A stretch of 64,000 nt of DNA, from contig NC_023759.2 in NCBI RefSeq assembly GCF_000499845.2, forward strand, positions 42,363,172 through 42,427,171, in the 5' to 3' direction. Under the pieces are notes generated by a model. It was not told the origin of the DNA, did not search any database, and saw nothing but the letters and a program-made list of their open reading frames with translations. A program made the translations under genes and the position numbers. This DNA comes from Phaseolus vulgaris. Lineage: Eukaryota; Streptophyta; Magnoliopsida; Fabales; Fabaceae. Below, piece by piece: positions 48,915-59,083 of the stretch. Each line of letters starts with the position of its first letter. The first letter of the stretch is position 1.

Positions 48915-49544
48915 AAAGATGAATGTTTATATGATATTATTCGTGGGAGTATGGGGGAATTTATTGGAGCTTTTTCTGCGTTTCTTGAAGTTCAGACTGC
49001 TCTGGTTGCTGAGTTTTATGGGGTTATACATGCTATGGAGGAAGCTCAAAAGATGGGGCTTACTAATGTCTGGCTGGAATGTGATTCTGCTTTGGTTTGT
49101 GCTGCGTTTACTGCTAGGACAAATGTTCCTTGGATGCTTCGTAATCGATGGAATGCTTGTCTTAATTACTGTGGGAAAATTAGGTTTACAGTTACTCATA
49201 TTTTTCGTGAAGGAAATGCGTGTGCTGATAAGTTGGCTAATTTAGGATTTTTTCATAGAGAACCTTTTCTTTGGTATAATAGGCTTCCACCTTGTCTGTT
49301 CTTAGAATTCTTTATGAATAGGTATAGTCTACCTATGTATCGTTTTTGTTAACATATGGATTTTGGTCTAGTCCCCCCGTATTTTTGTATTTTTTTTTTC
49401 TTTTTTCTTTTGTTTAATAATATTTTTTTTTCATGTGATGGTAAATGATTGTTGTTACTTGAGGTGTCAGCCTAGCTGAGATCTTAAGTGGCATAGTGAT
49501 ACCTAACATGAAAGCTTTTATTTAAAAAAGATGAATGTTTATAT
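48915..49544 (+). mobile_element. 5'-truncated LINE with exact 18-bp target duplication
   Basis: The inserted sequence is 48933-49526. AAAGATGAATGTTTATAT lies on both sides (48915-48932 and 49527-49544), an exact 18-bp duplication typical of target-primed reverse transcription. The insert keeps only the last domain and a 3' UTR. Its tail differs from the LINE at 5661, so it is another LINE family. Confidence 0.92.
48933..49352 (+). pseudogene. LINE RNase H domain fragment (RVT_3 type)
   Basis: The frame opens at the left junction with IIRGSMGEFIGAFS, then EFYGVIHAMEEAQ, LECDSALV and HIFREGNACADKLANLG. These are the blocks of the RNase H-like domain at the C-terminus of plant LINE polyproteins. 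Candidate metal-binding acids are the E of AEFYG, the D of ECDSAL and the D of CADKLA. The frame is undamaged to its TAA at 49350-49352, but everything upstream in the polyprotein is missing. Confidence 0.88.
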
Positions 49545-51200
49545 ATTTATTTATATATTTGTGTTTTAAGGTTTTAATTAAAGAAAAAAATTGACAATTA
49601 TTTTGATAGAACTAATATTATATGATATAAAGAGAATGATAAGTATAATTTCTAACATGTTGAAGGAAAAACATTGAGAATAGACTTGCATGAAATCTCA
49701 TAATTGCAAGCTAAATAAATAAGTCCCAGTACAGCAATGAAAAATGAAATAAAAAAGGTATGAGTAGAAGCATGCAAATAGTACACAATCAATAATTAAA
49801 ATAGTACACAACCAATAATTAAAATTATAATAACAAATGTTAATGAAGTCAAAGATTATTGTATAATATCCAAACGTTTTTTATTTTGTCTTTAACTTAT
49901 TAATCATGTCATGGACATGGTCAAAATCATGAGAAATGTTATTCATATATCTAATAATTCCTTCAAACATTCTTGTATGTCCGGTATATCTCATCGTATT
50001 TACTTTAACATCTTAGAATTGTGTGAGAACTCATCATTATGTTTGTCAACCTCCAAGTTTTCATCTCCACTTTTTGGATTTTGTTGTGGACGATGGTTAA
50101 TAGTGTCATGCTGTCGTTGACCATGTTCAACTTCTTCAAAGATTTCTCATTCAGAAAATGTATACCCTCTAATATGAAAACTCCTTCTCCAACCTCAAAT
50201 TGTAGCCTATATACAAGAGTATATGAGTTATCAGAAGAAGGTAAGAAAAAAAATATTTCATTTAACTTGCATTTTTGCATAAGACGAATGATATGATCAA
50301 TTAAAGACAATGTTATGTTTCATAACCCACGTCATGAAGACATCATCCTAAATGAGTTACTATGGCGTAGACTGATAATGTGAACACATATGTACACATA
50401 AATATTTTTTTTCATTAATAATAATCTTAATAAAATTAATTTTGAAATAAAAAATAAAATAATAATTCTAAGAATACAAATAACAAATAATTTTTAGTAA
50501 TTAATAATATGCATAACAGATATTCTCACACTATTTAAATTTTTAATACAAAAAAAAAATTCTGCATTTTGTCATCCATTTCTTCAAATGGTCCACCTTA
50601 AAATTTGAACACATACCTATTTCTTCATAAATCAAGCCCATTTGTGCCCATTTGTTTGTACTTATATAACATTGTAAGACCTAATCTCACCTTAACTTAA
50701 TAGCAAGTTAATAAATTAATAATTTTTTTTTAAATATAAGGTTCATATATTATAACATTTTTTTCACTTCTTTCTTAACAAAATTTAATCACAAATTTAT
50801 TAACCAACATGTTCATCTTTCAAGGTCTAATTTAGATTAATTTAAATATTCATTTTGAAAAGAAAAAAAATCAAATTAAGTGAAATTGAATGAAAAATAA
50901 AATTGACAAATTATATATAAATAAAATTATAAAAAAAATTGAGAGTTAAAGATATCTCTTATCTTTTAAAAATGATTTAAATTATGTACCTTCTTGTCAA
51001 TATAAAATATATATATATAATCATATTATATTATGGTATCACACACTTGATGTCTAAGTTGTTTCTGAAATATATAACCAAACACTTGATCCCAAAATAT
51101 ATAGTATTGAATTAAAAGTTTACACACTATATTTAAAGTGAATTGACATAATAAGATAAAGATGAGTAAAACATATAAGAGTTTTTGTAAACTTATTATT
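49545..51200. other. Intergenic, with an unrecognised open stretch
   Basis: 49911-50310 is open for 60-100 codons on both strands and less AT-biased than its surroundings. The minus-strand product (101 codons) is not one I recognise. It may be a decayed transposon ORF. Nothing else is supported. Confidence 0.3.
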
Positions 51201-51209
51201 TTAAAATTT

Positions 51210-51500
51210 TAGGTTAAAAGAGTATATTAATTTTCTTTATATAAATTTATTCATTTATAAAGTTAATTCAATATTAACTTGACTTATATATATGTTATGA
51301 TATGTGTGAGATTATATATTTATAGATGATTCGATAGTGGTTCGATGATGGATAACCTAATAAACCCAATAAATTCTTATTAGGATATGTTTTAAATAAC
51401 TCTAATACCATATTAAGTGAACTTTAAACCTAATTCAATTTTATAAAATTAACTTATAAAGTAAAGTTTACATTCACTTATATATTTCAACAAGTCTTGA
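51210..51500 (-). mobile_element. TRIM-like LTR element, reverse orientation
   Basis: Read on the minus strand, it gives GAATTAGGTTTAAAGTTCAC, then a primer-like TGGTATTAGAGTT (51399-51412 on the + strand), then GGGTTTATTAGG and ATCATCGAACCACTATC. This is the same order as in the copies at 63434 and 29591. The second terminal repeat, near 51210-51300, is weak. Confidence 0.55.
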
Positions 51501-52538
51501 TTTTTGGTCGATGTGAGGTCTCTAAGAAGAATAAATATATTATGTAATAACAACCAACTCTTAGGTAGATCCAAAGCTAAACTCTATCACTTTTTTCTTC
51601 CGCATGAAAAACAAACGAGGTATCTTAAAAATCTCATTAGAAATAAGCAACATTGTGACAATATATATAAATACGAAAGACTTACAAACTTATTATTTTT
51701 ATTATTTAATTTTTTTAAATTAAATAGAATGTCAAGGAAAAGAAATAATCAAAATCACAAACGAGTCAATAAAGGATTAACGAATAATCTCTGAAATAAA
51801 TCAAATCATTCCCTTTGAATAGCAAAAGGTACATAGCAAATTAGGTTGCTTTGCTGATAAGAAATGCAAATTAGGTTTCTCACCTTCAAGAAGTGAGAGA
51901 AAAAGTGACAGAATCCACGATAAAAAAAATAGAACATATTTACACAATATTAAAAATCTTTCATTGATATGAACAACCAAAAAAAGTTAAAACTGAATAA
52001 AAGTTACGTGTGAACAATTTATTGAGACTTTATATTAGTCATACAATATGCTTATTATTAGATGATAGTTTCTGCTAAATAATTAAACAGTAAAAAGTAG
52101 TGTTTGGTGTAGTGCATATAGAACAAACAATTGTCCTTAAAATGGATGGTCATAATAACTTTCCAACTATCACTGAGTCTCATGTATTAACTTTTTTTTG
52201 CAGAAAATCATAGGTTCTCATCTTCAGTACGCAATAACACTATTCCTTCTTTTAGAAAGGGAGGAAGATTCTTGTACATTAAATGTATTCAAACCAGCAC
52301 ACATCAAACCAGTTAACTGTTGATACCAATTAGTTCTCATTACACAAAATTTATATTCACTAGTAATAATTATCAGAAAATTGAATACATTATCAGAAAT
52401 TCTCGACAGAAGAAAACAGATGCTGCATGTGTATAATTAGTTAACTGGTGTTTAGAAAAGTTGCATTTTCACACAGGTACAAAGATAAAATAAGAGTTCC
52501 AAATAAACTCAATCACTGTGTTTTTGATTGGATGACTC
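51501..52538. other. Upstream region of the GDSL gene
   Basis: AT-rich intergenic DNA. No other gene is supported. Confidence 0.4.
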
Positions 52539-52545
52539 TATAAAA
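52539..52545 (+). promoter_or_regulatory. TATA box of the GDSL lipase gene
   Basis: TATAAAA lies 115 bp before the chosen ATG. Because it falls inside the longer open stretch that begins at 52528, it argues that the protein starts at 52654 and not further upstream. Confidence 0.65.
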
Positions 52546-52653
52546 CATGAGTATTTCAACTTTCCAGTTACATTACATATGACCAATGATGTTAACCTAG
52601 GATTTCACTGCTATATAATTGCACCATTTGGAAATAACAGTGCTAATTATAAC

Positions 52654-54254
52654 ATGATTAAGCTCATGTGTAGTACTGTGAGAATAATTTTGGTGGTGGC
52701 CATGGCAGTGGTTGTGGTTGCTCCAAAGAGAATAGAAGCATCTCGTGCTTTCTATGTGTTTGGTGACTCACTGGTTGACAGCGGCAACAACAACTACTTG
52801 GCAACACCAGCACGTGCTGACTCTCCCCCTTATGGCATCGACTATCCCACTCATCTCCCCACTGGACGCTTCTCCAATGGTTTCAATATCCCTGACCTCA
52901 TCAGTACGCCAATCATATAAACCCTACAAATTGCTTTTACTTCAACTTAATGTTCATGTTCATGTTCATACATAACTATATAGTTATTTAAAATGATTTG
53001 TTTTCATGTGGGTGTGTGAATTTTGAATGTGATTGTAGGCAAGGGAATTGGATCTGAACCCACATTGCCTTACCTGAGCCCAGAATTATATGGAGAAAGG
53101 CTTTTGGTTGGGGCAAACTTTGCTTCTGCTGGGATAGGAATCCTCAATGACACAGGCATCCAATTTGTAATAAACTTTTGCATGCTGCATATATTTTCCC
53201 TTGTGCTGTCATTTTTCTTACCTTGGTTCTTGACAAGGTTGTGAATGATTAACTTATAATTGAATTTTGGTACTATGAAAGGTTGACATCATCAGAATGT
53301 TCGAGCAGTTTGCATTTTTTGAGCAGTACCAGGTTCGGTTAAGTGCAGTTCTAGGGGTTCCACGGGCGAAGAACGTTGTGAATGAAGGTCTAGTGCTGAT
53401 CACACTAGGTGGCAACGACTTTGTCAACAACTATTTCTTGGCTCCTATCACTCCAAGGTCTCAACAATTCACTGTCCCTGACTTCTCTCGCTACCTTGTC
53501 TCTCAGTACAAAAAAATTCTTATGGTGAATATTCTCCTCTTCTCCTCGTTTATTTTGAGTGACTCGATAATAATGTAGATTCTAAATGGTGAATGTTAAT
53601 GAATGAGTGCAGAGGCTGTATGAGTTAGGGGCTAGACGGGTGCTGGTGACAGGAACTGGTCCATTAGGGTGTCTTCCTTCTCAACTTGCTACGAAGAGCA
53701 CAGACGGGGAATGTGTTCCTGAGTTGCAAGAAGCCATGAAGATTTTCAACCCTCTCCTCGATAACATGATCAAAGATCTCAACTCCCAACTTGGCAATCA
53801 AATTTTTATTGCTGTCAATGCCTTCCTAATCAACATGAACTACATCACCAACCCTCAAAAATATGGTCAGTTCAACATTTAATTAATTTCTGGAATCATG
53901 TAGCAGATTACAATATGAAAAATAAACAACTTTTGGTTGACATGATCAATTTTAAGATTGCATGGTTAAATTACAGTTTTAATGTTGTCAAAATAACATT
54001 TTTTCTTGTTGATTAATGTAGGTTTTGTTACGGCGAAGGTAGCATGTTGTGGACAAGGCCCGTACAATGGGCTGGGCCTGTGTACCCCTCAGTCGAGCCT
54101 GTGCCCGGACCGAGATGCTTATGCATTTTGGGATGGTTTTCATCCAAGCCAACGTGCAGTTGAGTTCATTGTGGATGCCATCTTTAATGGAACAAGTGAG
54201 CTTATGAGCCCTATGAATCTCACCACCATCATGGCCCTCGACTCAAACATCTAA
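52654..54254 (+). CDS. GDSL esterase/lipase, secreted
   Basis: Five exons, 52654-52903, 53039-53166, 53282-53524, 53613-53865 and 54022-54254, join in phase with GT-AG introns to give 368 aa, the usual plant GDSL length. The N-terminus is a signal peptide (hydrophobic [13 protein letters not shown], then residues to about 30). Block [13 protein letters not shown] has the nucleophile S39, block III GGND has N171, and the C-terminal WDGFHPS carries D329 and H332. The family hydrolyses esters of lipids, cutin or cell-wall acyl groups outside the cell; the substrate here is unknown. A second in-frame ATG at 52666 is possible. All key residues are present, so the gene looks functional. Confidence 0.95.
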
Positions 54255-54751
54255 TAATAATAACACCTTAATTTACATAATGGTTGCCCATATACATTGC
54301 ATCTCTGTAATCTGTTCAACTTTCAATCTTTGTTAAACAAATTTTCAATAATAATTGTTTACATTACTCTGCTTTTAATTTCACCAATGTATTAAGTTTT
54401 TACAACACAAAGTGCATCATTATGAGTACTTCAAAGCCTCACAAAATTATTCACATCAAATTAATTAGGCCAATATCCATATCAACTTCCAAAATTAAAT
54501 TTCAGAACTGAAAATAACTTCTGAAAGTAATTCTTTACATAATTTTGAAACTTATGAATGTTCAAAGCACGAGGTCACACTAATAGAGGATAACAATGAA
54601 TGTTTGAATAAAGTACAAAATAAAAGCGGAAAATAAACATTTTAAATATTTGGAGCTGCGAAAAGAAAAATAAGAGGTGAGGAGGTGAAAATTCCTATAA
54701 CTAAGGCTATTTGAGAGCCCATATTTAACTAACATGAGATGGTTCTTTCTA
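54255..54751. other. GDSL 3' flank and intergenic DNA
   Basis: The 3' UTR probably ends by about 54370. The rest shows no gene. Confidence 0.4.
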
Positions 54752-55002
54752 GGACATTTCTTCCTGCACCCGATAATTTTCATATACACCCCCATTAGGT
54801 GATGAAATGACTAATTTGCTTTTGATTACATATATTTTAAAAGTCTTTTACTTTTCTTCTTCTTCTTCATTTCTTCTTCTTTCTCATCGAAAAACTATGC
54901 CTGCTACCACTGCTCATTCGCTGGTTGTTTCAAACCCACTGCTAGAACCCTCTATCGTTACTAGGAACTACCTTAGTCACTCATTGCCCTGCAAACCGGT
55001 AT
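54752..55002 (+). mobile_element. Left-end fragment of a second Mutator-type element
   Basis: GGACATTTCTTCCTGCACCC at 54752-54771 matches the right-end motif of the neighbouring 4-kb element at most of its 20 positions. About 230 bp of subterminal DNA follows, including a CTT-rich stretch and a short open frame. The 4-kb element then interrupts it. No matching right end was found downstream, so the outer copy is truncated or decayed. Confidence 0.5.
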
Positions 55003-55011
55003 TATCCTCGG

Positions 55012-55062
55012 GCCAATTGCTTCCTGCACCCGATCAATTGTGACTGACACCCGACACACTTT
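55012..55062 (+). repeat. MULE left terminal inverted repeat
   Basis: About 50 bp, imperfectly matched to the right end. The shared blocks are CCTGCACCC and ACTGACACCC. Confidence 0.85.
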
Positions 55063-55283
55063 TAAAAATCCTAAAATGCCCTTGTCTTCTTCATTTATGA
55101 AAACATTGAATGGTGAGAAAGAGGAAGTTCATGAATGTGTGAAGCTTTGCTTTGAGCTGCAAAAGAGAAGATTGTGCTTCGTTCATTGTTGCTAAGTTGA
55201 GTGTAAGCTTCGTTTGCCAAAGTTAATGAGGTAAGTAATCCATTTTCATTCGTTTTTTGTTTTTTTCTCGAGCTCAGCTGGTC

Positions 55284-55557
55284 CCGGATATCGGAATCCG
55301 GAATTCTTTTTTTTTTTGCCTATGGATATTAATATCCAGAAGTCAAAATTTTCAATATGGATATTAATATCCGGAACTAAGATTTGCCTCCGGACGCTGA
55401 TATTCGTAGTTCATAATTACCTTACGAATGAAAATATCCAGAACTAGTATTTTCCTTATGGATGAAAATATCCGTAATTCATAATATTGCCTTGCGGATA
55501 TATATCCGGAAGTTAACTGTTGATATTTTTTTGGTTATGGATTAATTTATCCGGAAG
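55284..55557. repeat. Palindrome array 1 (before transposase remnant)
   Basis: About eight short palindromes of the type TATGGATATTAATATCCGGA or GGATGAAAATATCC, spaced irregularly by about 30-35 bp. It ends about 30 bp before the transposase-remnant ATG. Confidence 0.85.
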
Positions 55558-55585
55558 TGAAGTGTTCATTTTTTTCAGCAGCCGA

Positions 55586-56087
55586 ATGGATACAACAGAG
55601 TCATACATGGGAGTTTTAGGGGAGATTGATGTGTGGGATGGATTAGATGATGTTGATCTGGAGCAGTCAACAAGTTATAACGCATTAGATAATGAACACA
55701 GGGCACATGAATGTAGTGAGGCATTTTCTACAAATGAGGTATGGTCAATGTTGGGTTGTGAATGTTTTTTTTATGAATTATTTTTCCTTTAAGAATCCAA
55801 GCACCAAGTAACTTTCGTCAACACCGAATCATTGCAATTGGACATGTCCACGGAAATCATTTTGTGCAGGTATAAACTAAACCAATAAGATTGATGTGGT
55901 AAATCAAGATTTGTGTACCTTATATTTATTACCTTTATAGGTCAAGCTCAAAGATGGTTGTCCAATTCCACCTACGGATATATTGTGGGCATCACATCGT
56001 TATCCAGCGGCCCAAACTTGGTCAACATACTACACTAGCCGGATACAAGTTTATACCCAACTAATGTCCATTAGACAATATTTGTAA
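55586..56087 (+). pseudogene. Deleted MULE transposase gene: N-terminal exon joined to OTU-domain tail
   Basis: Exon 55586-55738 encodes 51 residues, from MDTTESYMGV to CSEAFSTNE, and ends at a good donor. This resembles the first exon of FAR1/MuDR-type transposases in which the DNA-binding domain follows. After an apparent internal deletion, about 55809-55869 reads HRIIAIGHVHGNHFVQ and, after a GT-AG intron, 55941-56087 reads VKLKDGCPIPPTDILW to the stop. Those blocks resemble the end of an OTU-type protease domain, with the H of GNHFVQ in the expected histidine position, found at the C-terminus of some plant MULE transposases. The catalytic DDE core and most of the OTU domain are missing, so it cannot transpose on its own. 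Confidence 0.7.
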
Positions 56088-56146
56088 TTATAACATTTGT
56101 AATAACATAATTTAGATTTATGCATGTTTAGTACATTTGCAGCTGT

Positions 56147-56363
56147 CCTACGGATAAAAATCAGATGCAAGTCTCACTCACTTACGGATAAAAATATCCG
56201 GAACTCTCACTCACAGTTAACCCTACGGATAAAAATATCCGGAAGTCACAGTTATGCCTACGGATAAAAATATCCGGAAGCCACAATTATGCCTACGGAT
56301 AAAAATATCCGGAACCCACATTTGTGCATACAGTTATGCCTACGGATAAAAATATGCGTAAGC
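56147..56363. repeat. Palindrome array 2 (between the convergent genes)
   Basis: Six units of the type CGGATAAAAATATCCG, about 32-35 bp apart in most cases, each preceded by CCTA or CTTA and followed by GAAC/GAAG. The first and last units are altered in one arm. Confidence 0.9.
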
Positions 56364-56557
56364 CAGTGATTTGTGTACTAAAATAGAAGGTTCAGATACA
56401 TTGAAACATATAGATAAGGTTCATATTGAAACATATTGAAACAAGAACCGATAAGGATCATATTGAAACATATAGATAAGGTTCAGATACATTGTCATGG
56501 ATAAAAATATTACATAAAAAGAAATCGTAATACATCTGACATAAAAAGAAATCCTAA

Positions 56558-58334
56558 TCAATCATTCCTACGTGCATGTCTTCTGACATAAACAACTCTT
56601 TCATCAGTCGCTCCTCGTGCTAACATAATGGCTGCTTGTATGCCTTCCCAAACAGGGCTGCCCTCCACGACATCGCCATGATCAAGTAATGGCTGCAATG
56701 TCTCTGTAATTCTACGACAAATACCCTACAAGCATGAATGACATACTATTAGAAAAAAAATAATACAAATTAATACGTTAACAAGGTTAGAAGCATACCA
56801 GAGCAGGATGTGACTCCTCAGGATGACTTGGCACTGTTTCGTGATCACGTGCATCTGAGGGTACCGGTACAGGACGGTCATCCTCATCCGTATTAATCAC
56901 ATATGGATGTAATACAGCCCTAAACCAAGCCATGTACTCTTGAATGCAAGCGTCAGGATGAGGTGCTATGGCATAGTCATTTATGACATAATCATTGAAA
57001 TGTAACCATCGACGGTCAATTTCATTTGTATCCGGATGACCATGTCCAAGTACAGATGGGTTGCAAGGGATGATCTGTGTATAGCCATACTGACACAGAA
57101 CACGTTCTGGCATGTGCAACTGTGTCCAATTTCCAAGCCTCAAATAACCACAGAATAAGGATATCCACTCGAATGGACGTTATTCCCTATGCTCGTTGTA
57201 TGGACAAAACCGAATGGAAGCTGAAGTCAATGTATCCAACTGTGATCGAACAACAACAATTGAAGTACCTTTTCCAGCATCATACAACCTACACCGAGGT
57301 TGGTTTTCAGAATACAATGCTTGCATACGTCTCATCCCTATAGACGGGAAGTGCTCATAAATCCACCCCTACAGCAATGTCGCATAACCAGCTAGTTGCT
57401 TGGTGTTTGCATAACTACGATCTCCTAGCTGCTCATACATGTGAGTTAGGGCAGCTGCTGCCCAAGAATATCCCCCGGTAAGCCTCAAATCAACAAAAAA
57501 TCCAAGATAAAAGACACTGACTGATGTAACACTCTTGTCCGCAAAAATAGTGCAACCGACAAGGTGAAGTAAATATGCTCTGGCAGCCACAGTCCACTGC
57601 CTCCTTGAGCATGCGTCTCCATACACATCTCTTAGCCAACTCAAGCGCACATGAGCTCCCCGGCAGTGTCTTGTTTCTTCAGATGCAAGTGCACGATCAA
57701 CACGGAGGGATTCTACCAATAAATCATTCGCCGAGTCTGAATCTAAGGTTTCCTGCGTGTAAAATTGTCCGACAATGGGTAAATGCAACAAATTTGACAC
57801 ATCATCAAAAGTGATGGTCATCTCCCCAACCGATAAGTGAAAACTGTTTGTCTCTGCATGCCACCTCTCTACAAAAGCACATAGCAGTCCTCGGTCTAAA
57901 CTCTCATAACTAGCATGAAGCAAACCACCTAAGCCAGACAATTCTACAGCAGCTTGTATGCGTTCATGAGGTTCTCCTAACTTATTTATCTTCCTCCCAT
58001 GTGAAACCACCTTCAACTCACCACGATCCTACAATAATCAACATATATCATCAATAAATAGATACATACTAAATTCAAAAAATTATCTTTCGTTACTTAC
58101 CAAACCATTCCACAACTGTCTAGCTACATGATGTTCATAATTAACGAGTAAGGACTTATCTAATGGCCCTCCTGGATAGCCTTCATCATCCACTTCAACT
58201 TCTTTTTGTTCAATATAATCTTCAAACTGTTCATTTAGAATTGACGTACTTGGGCCACCCCGTTTTCTTCTCACCGATGCAGTTGATCGCACAAGGTCCA
58301 AATTAGAACTTCCTCCACCTCTAGTCCTCACCAT
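56558..58334 (-). pseudogene. Plant mobile domain (PMD, MAIN-like) gene with two in-frame stops
   Basis: On the minus strand: exon 1 58334-58101 (78 codons, starting MVRTRGGG), exon 2 58028-56799 (410 codons, phase 0) and exon 3 56725-56558 (55 codons plus stop, ending RRHARRND). Junctions are GT-AG. The PMD hallmarks are LLHASYESLDRGLLCAFVERW, FHLSVGEMTITFDDVSNLLH, LPIVG, WLRDVYGD, RAYLLHLVGC and, after the first stop, YEHFPS, PFEWISLF and RWLHFNDYV. A TAG at 57371-57369 (CAG in relatives is likely) and a TAA at 57182-57180 interrupt an otherwise continuous frame. PMD proteins occur in plant genes for silencing and meristem maintenance (MAIN, MAIL1) and, widely, inside transposons; that is family knowledge. 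The biochemical role of the transposon-borne form is unknown. Confidence 0.85.
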
Positions 58335-58425
58335 CTAACATTCAATCCAACATATATAAAAGATTATAACACATATAGCATAAAAGAACATATAAATTAA
58401 TCCATACAAGCAAAACAACAACACT

Positions 58426-58717
58426 AATACGGATATTAATATCCGCAAGACAACAACAAATTTCGGATAAAAATATCCACAACACATAACCCTATTCCGG
58501 ATAAAAATATCCGTAAGTCAAAACACACTTACGGATAAAAATATTCGGACCCAACTATATTCCGGATAAAAATATCTGTAAGTCAAAACAAACTTACGGA
58601 TAAAAATATCCGGACCCCAAACTCCCTTACGGATAAAAATATCCGCACCTCTCAAAAGTCACTTGCGGATAAAAATATCCGCAACTCTCACTCACTTATG
58701 GATAAAAATATCCAGAA
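58426..58717. repeat. Palindrome array 3 (before the PMD gene)
   Basis: Nine units of the CGGATAAAAATATCCG type (the first is CGGATATTAATATCCG), with linkers of about 10-20 bp. It begins about 90 bp upstream of the PMD start codon. Confidence 0.9.
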
Positions 58718-58902
58718 GCATGACGTACCTTCGAATCTGGTGCTCTGCCTGCGATAATGGAGGTCATGGTGGGTGCAGAAGAATGGAGAAGAACGTCGCT
58801 CACGGTGGTTGGACAACAAGCTTGCTCACGGTGGCTGCACAACACGGTGGCTTACGGTGGCTCGGTGGCTGCGGCAGGCACAATGGAATGGAAGAACAGA
58901 AG

Positions 58903-58980
58903 AATAGGGTTGGTGCAAGTGATTGGGTGCATATCACAATTAATAGGGTTGGTGCAAGTGATTGGGTGCATATCACAATT
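58903..58980. repeat. Exact 39-bp tandem duplication near the MULE right end
   Basis: Copies at 58903-58941 and 58942-58980 are identical and begin AATAGGGTTGGTGCAAGTGA. Confidence 0.95.
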
Positions 58981-59023
58981 ATAGTTTTCAGAATTTCATT
59001 AAGAATATATTCGCCTTTTACTA

Positions 59024-59074
59024 TTAAGTGATTGGGTGTCAGTTAGAATGTGTTGGGTGCAGGGAGAATGTGCC
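59024..59074 (-). repeat. MULE right terminal inverted repeat
   Basis: It is the reverse complement of the left terminus with several mismatches. It ends at the 9-bp duplication. Confidence 0.85.
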
Positions 59075-59083
59075 TATCCTCGG

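Larger units (their letters stand above)
55003..59083. mobile_element. 4-kb Mutator-like element (MULE) carrying transposase/OTU and PMD genes
   Basis: The element is 55012-59074 (4063 bp). Its ends, GCCAATTGCTTCCTGCACCC and (reverse complement of the right end) GGCACATTCTCCCTGCACCC, agree at 14 of 20 positions, and similarity continues for about 50 bp (both have CTGACACCC). The exact 9-bp duplication TATCCTCGG lies at 55003-55011 and 59075-59083, the signature length for Mutator elements. Inside are a deleted transposase/OTU gene on +, a PMD gene on - and three palindrome arrays. The two genes converge. Confidence 0.9.

Noticed and set aside
52528..52653. Longer N-terminus for the GDSL protein
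   Set aside because: The upstream open stretch begins with TTG, contains the TATA box and would bury the signal peptide. The ATG at 52654 fits the family.
56147..56363. CRISPR-like look of regularly spaced repeats
   Set aside because: The repeats are short palindromes with similar, not unique, linkers and lie inside a eukaryotic MULE. There is no leader or cas gene.
57575..57814. Plus-strand open frame across the PMD gene
   Set aside because: It is antisense to well-supported PMD coding sequence and has no recognisable product.
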